Source of the DNA: an uncultured Prevotella sp.
Lineage (GTDB): Bacteria > Bacteroidota > Bacteroidia > Bacteroidales > Bacteroidaceae
Direction of reading: 5' to 3'
DNA length: 12,841 nt
Assembly (NCBI GenBank): GCA_937877595.1
Contig: CALFIY010000080.1
Coordinates: forward strand, 1-12,841
A model generated the notes under the pieces. That model was not told the origin of the DNA. It saw nothing but the letters and a program-made list of their open reading frames with translations, and did not search any database. The translations under genes were made by a program, and so were the position numbers. Of the stretch, positions 7,755 through 12,841 are shown piece by piece (positions within the stretch are counted from its first letter, which is position 1; each line of letters starts with the position of its first letter).

Positions 7755-8689
7755 ACGCCATGATTCTACGCAACATACAACACTCTCTGCGCAGGCTCTG
7801 CTGCGCCGTGGCTCTCATGGCCACCGCCATGCTCCATGCGGAAGCACAGGAACTCATCGCAACCGTCAATATCAACCACTCGCAGATACAGGGTACAGAT
7901 GCCTCGGTGTTCGACAACCTGAAGCAGACTCTCGAACAGTTTGTCAACGAAAGGCAGTGGACAGACCTGCAATTTCAGAAAAACGAGCGTATCTCGTGCA
8001 CATTCAACATCACGATAACGAAATACGACAAGGCTGCAAATCTCTTTGAGGCCACGGCAATGATACAGGCCAACCGCCCTGTATACAATGCCGCATACAA
8101 CTCCACATTATATAATAATAAGGACGGCGACTTCAGTTTCAACTTCGTGGAGTTCGACCAACTGAACTTTCAGGAGGAGGTGATAGACAACCAACTCACG
8201 GCTCTTTTCGCCTACTACGCATACCTCATCATCGGTCTCGACCTCGACAGTTTCGCACCAATGGGCGGCACCGACGTGCTGCAGCGCTGCCTCAACCTCG
8301 TGAACAATGCCCAGAACCTGGGATACACAGGATGGAAAGCCTTCGAGACAGGCCGCAACCGCTTCGCCATTATCAACGACTATCTCGACGAAGCCATGAA
8401 GCCACTGCGACAACTGCACTACGACTACTACCGACTGGGGCTTGACGAGATGTCGACCAATGCGGAGCGCGGACGCGCCAACATCACCACGGCACTCGAA
8501 AACCTGAAAGCGGCACACGAGAACAAACCGCTAAGCCTGCTGCCACAGATATGGACCGACTATAAGCGCGACGAACTTGCCGCCATATACAAAGGGAAGG
8601 GCACGCAGAAGGAGAAAGAGACCGTCTACAACCTGCTCTTCAACATCAATGCCTCGCAGAGCAACGCATGGGACAAGATAAAACAATGA
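7751..8689 (+). CDS. DUF4835 (PorD-like) exported protein
   Basis: A 312-residue exported protein of the DUF4835 family, which some annotation pipelines name type IX secretion protein PorD; its molecular role is not known to me. The start at 7751 overlaps the helicase stop (ATGA); ATG 7760 is an alternative. A signal peptide (basic RNIQHSLRR, hydrophobic LCCAVALMATAML) ends in HAEA before Q33, with no lipobox, so the mature protein would begin QELIATV and be periplasmic or outer-membrane associated. The family hallmarks I recognise are the QEL start, TVNINHSQIQGTD, and the middle part with NFVEFDQLNFQ followed by a Tyr-rich segment (LTALFAYYAYLIIGLDLDSF). Location immediately before recN agrees with gene order I recall in other Bacteroidota. 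The mature N-terminal Gln makes it a likely substrate of the cyclase at 859-1878. An in-frame ATG at 7655 lies inside the helicase gene and has no signal-peptide logic. Confidence 0.82.
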   Translation: MNAMILRNIQHSLRRLCCAVALMATAMLHAEAQELIATVNINHSQIQGTDASVFDNLKQTLEQFVNERQWTDLQFQKNERISCTFNITITKYDKAANLFEATAMIQANRPVYNAAYNSTLYNNKDGDFSFNFVEFDQLNFQEEVIDNQLTALFAYYAYLIIGLDLDSFAPMGGTDVLQRCLNLVNNAQNLGYTGWKAFETGRNRFAIINDYLDEAMKPLRQLHYDYYRLGLDEMSTNAERGRANITTALENLKAAHENKPLSLLPQIWTDYKRDELAAIYKGKGTQKEKETVYNLLFNINASQSNAWDKIKQ

Positions 8690-8696
8690 GAAAAGC

Positions 8697-10355
8697 ATGC
8701 TGACGCAACTTCACATAAAGAACTTCACGCTCATCGATCTGCTCGATATCGAGTTCGGTAAGGGTTTCTCCGTAATGACGGGTGAGACGGGAGCAGGAAA
8801 AAGCATCATACTCGGAGCCATAGCATTGCTGCTGGGCCAGCGCGCCGACAGCAAGGCCATCAAACAGGGCGCCGACCGCTGCACCATAGAGGCTCACTTC
8901 TGCCTGTCGAACTACGACATGCAGAAATTCTTCGACGACAACGACATCGAATACGACGAGACCGACTGCATCGTGAGGAGGGAACTGACGGCAACAGGCA
9001 AGAGCAGAGCCTTTATCAACGACACCCCCGTGGCTATCTCGCTGCTGAAAGAACTCGGCGAACAACTGGTCGACGTCCACTCGCAGCACCAGAACCTGCT
9101 GTTGCAGAAGCACGACTTCCAACTGAGCGTGGTAGACACCATGGCACAGGACGGCAAGCAACTGGCAGACTACCAGAAAGCCTACTCCGACTACCGCAAG
9201 ACTGCGGCAGCGCTGGAGGAACTGCGACAGGAGATAGCATCGGCAAGCCGGCAGCAGGAGTTTCTGCAATTCCAGTACAACGAACTGAAAGACGCCGGCC
9301 TCACAGAGGGGGAACAGGAAGAACTGGAACAGCAGAGCGCCACCATGACACATGCCGAAGACATAAAGACGGCTCTCTATGATGCTGCCAACGCGCTGTC
9401 GGAGGGCGAGGCCGACGCGCTCTCGCTCGTACGCCGCGCCACGCAGAGTCTCAACGGCATAGCCAATGTCATGCCTGCCACGGCAGAACTGGCAGAGCGG
9501 CTGGAGTCGTGCCGCATCGAACTGAAGGATATTGCCGACGAGATGGCTGGCAAACTGGACGCCATCGATTTCGACCCGTCGCAACTGGACAATGTCAACA
9601 ACAGGCTCGACAGGCTCTACGACCTGCAGAAGAAATACCGCGCAGCAAGCGTGACAGAACTCATCAGCATGCGCGATGCTCTTGCCTCACAACTTGACAA
9701 CCTTGACAACAGCGACGAACGATTAGCACAACTGCAGCAACTCTTGGAGCGGCAGCAGGCGGAATGTCAGAAGCAGGCAGAAGCCTTAAGCATGCTGCGC
9801 AAAAAGGCTGCCGGCAAGATAGAACAGCAACTGCGTGGAATGCTCGTGCCACTCGGAATGCCCAACGTGCGTTTCCAAGTGGACATAGAGCCCACCGCTC
9901 TCTCCGCTACGGGAGCCGATGCCGTGAGTTTCCTGTTCAGCGCCAACACTTCCACTCCTTTGCTGCCCATAGCACAGGTGGCTTCGGGCGGTGAGATAGC
10001 GCGAGTAATGCTGTCGCTGAAGGCCATGATAAGCGGCGCTGTAAAACTGCCAACCATCATCTTCGACGAGATAGACACCGGCGTAAGCGGAAAGATAGCA
10101 GAGGCCATGGCTCACATGATGCGCGCCATGGGCGACAGCGACCGCCAGGTGATTAGCATTACTCATCTGCCACAGATTGCGGCTCTCGGCACTGCCCATT
10201 ACAGAGTGGAGAAGAGCGAGACGGCCCACGGCACATCTTCCACCATGCACCGCCTCACCGATGAGGAGCGCATCAGCGAAGTAGCACAGATGCTGTCGGG
10301 CTCCGACATCACGCAGGCCGCTATAGCCAATGCCCGCGAACTGCTCGGAATGTAA
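8697..10355 (+). CDS. recN: DNA repair protein RecN
   Basis: SMC-like ATPase that acts early in double-strand-break repair, binding DNA ends with RecA. At 552 residues it matches the usual 550-560. Walker A is GETGAGKS at 29-36, a Q-loop region VDVHSQHQN lies near 123-131, and a long coiled coil rich in Gln, Glu and Leu spans about 155-375. The ABC signature ASGGEIARVML is at 429-439, Walker B IIFDEIDTGVSG at 454-465, and the switch histidine is in ISITHLPQIA (H490). The ATG at 8697 is seven bases after the DUF4835 stop, so the genes are probably co-transcribed. No LexA-like box was evident in front of it, as expected for an internal operon gene. A hairpin terminator follows. Confidence 0.97.
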   Translation: MLTQLHIKNFTLIDLLDIEFGKGFSVMTGETGAGKSIILGAIALLLGQRADSKAIKQGADRCTIEAHFCLSNYDMQKFFDDNDIEYDETDCIVRRELTATGKSRAFINDTPVAISLLKELGEQLVDVHSQHQNLLLQKHDFQLSVVDTMAQDGKQLADYQKAYSDYRKTAAALEELRQEIASASRQQEFLQFQYNELKDAGLTEGEQEELEQQSATMTHAEDIKTALYDAANALSEGEADALSLVRRATQSLNGIANVMPATAELAERLESCRIELKDIADEMAGKLDAIDFDPSQLDNVNNRLDRLYDLQKKYRAASVTELISMRDALASQLDNLDNSDERLAQLQQLLERQQAECQKQAEALSMLRKKAAGKIEQQLRGMLVPLGMPNVRFQVDIEPTALSATGADAVSFLFSANTSTPLLPIAQVASGGEIARVMLSLKAMISGAVKLPTIIFDEIDTGVSGKIAEAMAHMMRAMGDSDRQVISITHLPQIAALGTAHYRVEKSETAHGTSSTMHRLTDEERISEVAQMLSGSDITQAAIANARELLGM

Positions 10356-10371
10356 CACATTAGATAAACAG

Positions 10372-10408
10372 AAGTGGCGACGCACCTGGGTACGCCGCCA
10401 CTTTTCTT
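10372..10408 (+). terminator. Rho-independent terminator after recN
   Basis: AAGTGGCG (10372-10379) pairs perfectly with CGCCACTT (10396-10403), followed by TTCTT; a few inner CG pairs may extend the stem. It lies 17 bases after the recN stop. Read from the other side it could also stop transcripts of the minus-strand barrel remnant, though with a poorer T-tract. Confidence 0.75.
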
Positions 10409-10429
10409 ATAAATGTCTATGCTCAGATA

Positions 10430-10753
10430 TTAGCGAGTGCCGGCAAGGTTGAAACCGATGGTGGCAAACAATGTGTTGTTGTGCCACTTCTCGCCAAAGT
10501 ATCCTTCGTGCACATCACCAATGGTAAGACCGAAGTCATAGCCAACGTTGGCATACAGGCGACCGAAGTTGAAGCCACAACCAACACGGACAGCGCCGTC
10601 AAAGCCATCTGTTTCAGTAAGATAACCTCCTACGACACCGGCAAACGGCTGCACAGCCATCTTGTCGTTGATGTAGTAGTGATAACTGACGAGAAGAGGA
10701 ATGTTAAGAAAGTAAACAAAACTAAAAGGGGAATGGCTTTTGTTGAATGTGTT
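10430..10753 (-). pseudogene. 5'-truncated outer-membrane beta-barrel protein remnant
   Basis: The minus-strand frame is open from the stop at 10754-10756 down to the TAA at 10430-10432. It shows the C-terminal half of a small outer-membrane barrel: LNIPLLVSYHYY, PFAGVVGGYL, VRVGCGFNFGRLYANVGYDFG, and a final strand FATIGFNLAGTR. The IPLL-xx-YH segment and the alternating glycine/aromatic strands are typical of the outer-membrane beta-barrel family common in Bacteroidota. The first ATG in frame (10660) falls downstream of LNIPLL, i.e. inside the homologous part. No signal peptide or early strands are found in any minus-strand frame upstream, which is AT-rich promoter-like DNA. About 100 residues are thus left of a protein that usually has around 200. 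An intact short protein from 10660 (76 residues) is possible but unlikely. Homology to a barrel protein is from pattern recognition only. Confidence 0.65.
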
Positions 10754-10848
10754 TCAACCAAAACCGCAGAGCTCTGTTAAGTAGTGTAAAAAAAACTAAC
10801 ATTTCTTATTTCGCGTATGGTCTATGCACCACCAATATACTAAAGCCA

Positions 10849-10856
10849 TACCTTTG
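10849..10856 (+). promoter_or_regulatory. Putative -7 box (TACCTTTG) of the lipoprotein gene
   Basis: TACCTTTG followed by C fits TAnnTTTG exactly and lies 44 bases before the ATG at 10901, giving a predicted leader of about 40 AT-rich bases. No clear TTTG is found about 20 bases upstream, so the -33 box is weak or absent. Confidence 0.6.
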
Positions 10857-10900
10857 CAACAATAGAACTATTTATTATTCACCTAAAAAACTTCGAGAAA

Positions 10901-12001
10901 ATGAAAAAGATTTTTAGTTTAGTGTGTCTTGCTCTGTTGAGCACCGCATTGTTTACCGCATGTAGCAGCGACAGCGACGATCCAGCACCAGAGGTAAATA
11001 CGGTCGATTCAGCAGTGCTGCAGCAGCAGTTTGAGAAGAACTACTACACTATTGAGGATGCAACCTTCAAGACCGGCAGTCTTCCCACGTCTACCACGAC
11101 AGCAACGATTGGCGATGTGAACATCAACTCGCAGGCTCTGACGGGTGGCTCTAACTTCATCACCATCCAGTCTGAAGAAATCTTCAACCGCTTCTATGTC
11201 GGCGTTGAGGGCAAGGACGGATATCTGGAAATCGTTCCTTCCGTTACCAATTCTGGCGGAGCCGCTCCCACTCGTGCCGGCGGCATCATTACCTACATTA
11301 TTGCTATCATCTACGGCGAGTCGTTCACACATGATATCGTAATGCTCATCAAGGGACGCCGCTCCGACGGAAGCATTACCGCTGCTTATCGTTCAGCAGT
11401 GAACGTCGTGGAGAGCATGGAAGGTGACTTGCACGTCAACCTGACCTTCAGCAATGAGAAGGACATCGACCTGCACCTCATCTCGCCATCCGGCCATGAG
11501 TTCTACTTCGGCAACCGTACCGTAACTGTCTACGACGACAACTACAACTTGGTGGCAGAATACGGTCTGGACCACGACTCTAACGCCGCATGCTACATCG
11601 ACAGCCTGAACAACGAGAACATCGTTATTCCTGAGGAGTACATCGAGGGCGGCATCTACCACGTTTACGTCAACATGTGGAGCAACTGCAACACCAGCAT
11701 CGCTACAAACTGGCAGGTGGCCGTGCGCTACAAGGGACGTCTGGTGAGCAACCTTATGGGTCAGCGCACCGATGCTGAGAATGACGCCGCAACTGATAAC
11801 TACACGACCACCGTCACTGGACGCAACCCTGTTCTTGGCGAATATCCCATTGGCGCATGGAATGGCGACAAGACGGAAGTTATGCAGTTCAAGATCAAGG
11901 AGGCTTCTGCCGCTGCTCCTGCCTTCCGCATGGTTCGCACCTACAAGCCTACTCTGCTCGACCAGATAAAGATGGAAGAGCCCACCGGCCTGCATCGCTA
12001 A
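10901..12001 (+). CDS. Predicted surface lipoprotein with a DUF2135-like domain
   Basis: A 366-residue lipoprotein of unknown function. The signal peptide (MKKIFSLVCLALL) ends in LFTAC, so C21 is lipidated. It is followed by SSDSDDP, the acidic surface-export signal of Bacteroidota, which predicts display on the outside of the cell. Residues about 30-170 are not recognised; they include a hydrophobic stretch, GGIITYIIAIIYGESF (127-142). Residues about 174-278 look like a DUF2135/YfaP-type beta-sandwich: GDLHVNLTFSNEKDIDLHLISPSG with D188 and D190, then LDHDSNAACYID leading to NENIVIP (near 240), then GIYHVYVNMWSN. In that family the acidic residues suggest a calcium or ligand site. C231 and C263 in the domain could pair. 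The end has no type IX secretion C-terminal domain. It is a single-gene unit, with its own promoter and a hairpin 30 bases after the stop. The DUF2135 assignment is motif-based and moderate. Confidence 0.8.
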   Translation: MKKIFSLVCLALLSTALFTACSSDSDDPAPEVNTVDSAVLQQQFEKNYYTIEDATFKTGSLPTSTTTATIGDVNINSQALTGGSNFITIQSEEIFNRFYVGVEGKDGYLEIVPSVTNSGGAAPTRAGGIITYIIAIIYGESFTHDIVMLIKGRRSDGSITAAYRSAVNVVESMEGDLHVNLTFSNEKDIDLHLISPSGHEFYFGNRTVTVYDDNYNLVAEYGLDHDSNAACYIDSLNNENIVIPEEYIEGGIYHVYVNMWSNCNTSIATNWQVAVRYKGRLVSNLMGQRTDAENDAATDNYTTTVTGRNPVLGEYPIGAWNGDKTEVMQFKIKEASAAAPAFRMVRTYKPTLLDQIKMEEPTGLHR

Positions 12002-12031
12002 GAAAAACCGAACGCAGTAATGCATACTAAT

Positions 12032-12065
12032 AAGAGAGCGCACCGCCCAAGCGATGCGCTCTCTT
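12032..12065. terminator. Hairpin terminator shared by convergent genes
   Basis: An 11-base perfect stem, AAGAGAGCGCA (12032-12042) with TGCGCTCTCTT (12055-12065), and a 12-base loop lie 30 bases after the lipoprotein stop. T-tracts are short on both sides (GTTCTT on plus; CTCTTATTAG on minus). It probably ends the lipoprotein transcript and could also serve the SIMPL gene arriving from the right, whose stop is about 100 bases away. Confidence 0.7.
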
Positions 12066-12163
12066 GCTGTTCTTACGTCAGACCCTTTTTGAAAGATTTG
12101 TACTTCCTCTGTCTTTTACATATTATAGAAGTTGGTTAACGTATAATTATATGATATGCTCTG

Positions 12164-12841
12164 TCAATCTTTCAGCGAATAGGTGACAGTGGTCACTACG
12201 CGAACCTTTTTTATATAAGGAGTGTTGTCGTCGCGGTTGTCAATAGAGAACTGGCCCTGATCGGCACTGACAATCTTGTCGAGACTGGAATGGGAATTCT
12301 CGGCAAACTGCTGCGCAGTCTTCTCAGCATTCTGTATAGCCTCCTGCATCATCTTGGGCTTCATTTCCTTAAAAGAGACATACTCGTACTTCACCTGATT
12401 TTCGTAACCGCCGTCGACAACAGCAACGCCTTCCTTCAGAAGGTCGCCCTGACGAGCCAGTATGCCACGCACCTGAGCGACGTTGGGCGATGTGACGGTG
12501 ATGACCGAGGTAATGATGTAACGGTATGACCTGTTGTTGTCGCTATACTCGCGCGCCTGCAAGTCGACAACCTGAGGAGCATTGACCGTGAGTTCGCCAT
12601 CCTTGATGCCGTTGCGCATGAGGAAGGTCTTAATCTTCTGCTGCATAACGGCCAGCCTGTTGTAAAGTTCGGGCAGGTCGTTGCCAACCTCCTTGGAAAC
12701 GATAGGCCACGTCACTTTGTCGGCCTCCACCTCTCTCTCCGCAAGTCCTTTTACTACGACTTTGCGGTCTTTGTTGGCAAAGTTGTCGATGGCCGACTTG
12801 ATATACCATCCTAAGCAGATAATGCCCACTGCAAGTATGGC
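12164..12841 (-). CDS. SIMPL (DUF541) domain protein, membrane-anchored, N-terminus outside window
   Basis: A 225-codon fragment that stays open to the window edge. It begins AILAVGIICLGWYIKSAIDNF, the second half of an N-terminal membrane anchor or signal sequence; the GTG at 12829 lies inside this hydrophobic segment and is not the likely start. The rest is a SIMPL domain: RKVVVKGLAEREVEADKVTWPI, then VNAPQVVDLQAREY, RYIITSVITVTS, and the long helical segment MKPKMMQEAIQNAEKTAQQFAENS followed by VRVVTTVTYSL at the C-terminus. Family members (E. coli YggE, mouse SIMPL) are linked to stress or signalling but have no settled biochemical role. The protein is expected in the periplasm, anchored by its N-terminus. 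The AT-rich 98 bases between the hairpin and the stop hold no gene. Confidence 0.87.
   Translation of the reverse strand, partial: AILAVGIICLGWYIKSAIDNFANKDRKVVVKGLAEREVEADKVTWPIVSKEVGNDLPELYNRLAVMQQKIKTFLMRNGIKDGELTVNAPQVVDLQAREYSDNNRSYRYIITSVITVTSPNVAQVRGILARQGDLLKEGVAVVDGGYENQVKYEYVSFKEMKPKMMQEAIQNAEKTAQQFAENSHSSLDKIVSADQGQFSIDNRDDNTPYIKKVRVVTTVTYSLKD

Larger units (their letters stand above)
10356..10900. other. 545-base stretch with no intact gene
   Basis: Between the recN stop and the lipoprotein ATG there is no complete gene. It contains, in order, the recN terminator hairpin, the remnant of a barrel gene on the minus strand, an AT-rich section (about 10690-10900) and the lipoprotein promoter. 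A plus-strand open frame at 10481-10780 is the antisense of the remnant and shows no recognisable protein. Confidence 0.7.

Noticed and set aside
8646..9584. 312-residue minus-strand open frame inside recN
   Set aside because: Antisense to RecN, low-complexity Val/Leu/Cys-rich composition, no motif.
10901..12001. Lipoprotein as a type IX secretion cargo
   Set aside because: The C-terminus (LDQIKMEEPTGLHR) lacks the conserved sorting domain, and the protein has a lipobox.
1..12841. Defence island, CRISPR array, insertion sequence or toxin-antitoxin pair
   Set aside because: No repeat arrays, transposase, nuclease or small paired genes were seen on either strand.

Overview
The window looks like a chromosomal segment of a Bacteroidota (Bacteroidales) bacterium, most likely Prevotellaceae. 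Evidence for this: an animal-type glutaminyl cyclase lipoprotein, a DUF4835-family secreted protein next to recN, a lipoprotein with an acidic surface-export signal after its cysteine, start codons without clear Shine-Dalgarno sequences, and promoter boxes of the Bacteroidota TAnnTTTG type. Coding DNA is fairly GC-rich; the few intergenic stretches are AT-rich.

Left part (1-5814, minus strand): five genes run the same way in a tight row and look like one operon read from a promoter near 5840-5875. In transcription order they are nadB (L-aspartate oxidase), an Lrp/AsnC regulator, a two-domain enzyme fusing a class I amidotransferase-like gamma-glutamyl hydrolase to an M19 membrane-type dipeptidase, a lipoprotein glutaminyl cyclase of the M28 fold, and xerD. 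xerD is cut by the window edge exactly at its catalytic tyrosine codon. Gaps are 45, 25, -4 (ATGA overlap) and 30 bases. The theme is amino-acid and peptide metabolism plus N-terminal protein maturation; xerD is a housekeeping passenger.

Middle (5907-10355, plus strand): divergent from nadB is a DEAD-box RNA helicase with a DbpA-type RNA-binding domain and a basic tail, then a DUF4835 (PorD-like) exported protein that overlaps the helicase stop by four bases, then recN. A hairpin terminator follows recN. The predicted mature N-terminus of the DUF4835 protein is glutamine, i.e. a plausible substrate for the cyclase encoded a few kilobases away.

Right part (10356-12841): a 5'-truncated remnant of an outer-membrane beta-barrel gene (minus strand), an AT-rich promoter region, a surface-lipoprotein gene with a DUF2135-like beta-sandwich domain, a strong hairpin shared by convergent genes, and a SIMPL-domain (DUF541) membrane-anchored protein whose N-terminus runs off the window.

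I saw no tRNA, rRNA, CRISPR array, insertion sequence or phage gene. Most genes belong to known families. The least described items are the C26-M19 fusion, the surface lipoprotein, the cyclase-substrate link and the barrel remnant. I did not find a convincing new defence or mobile system.
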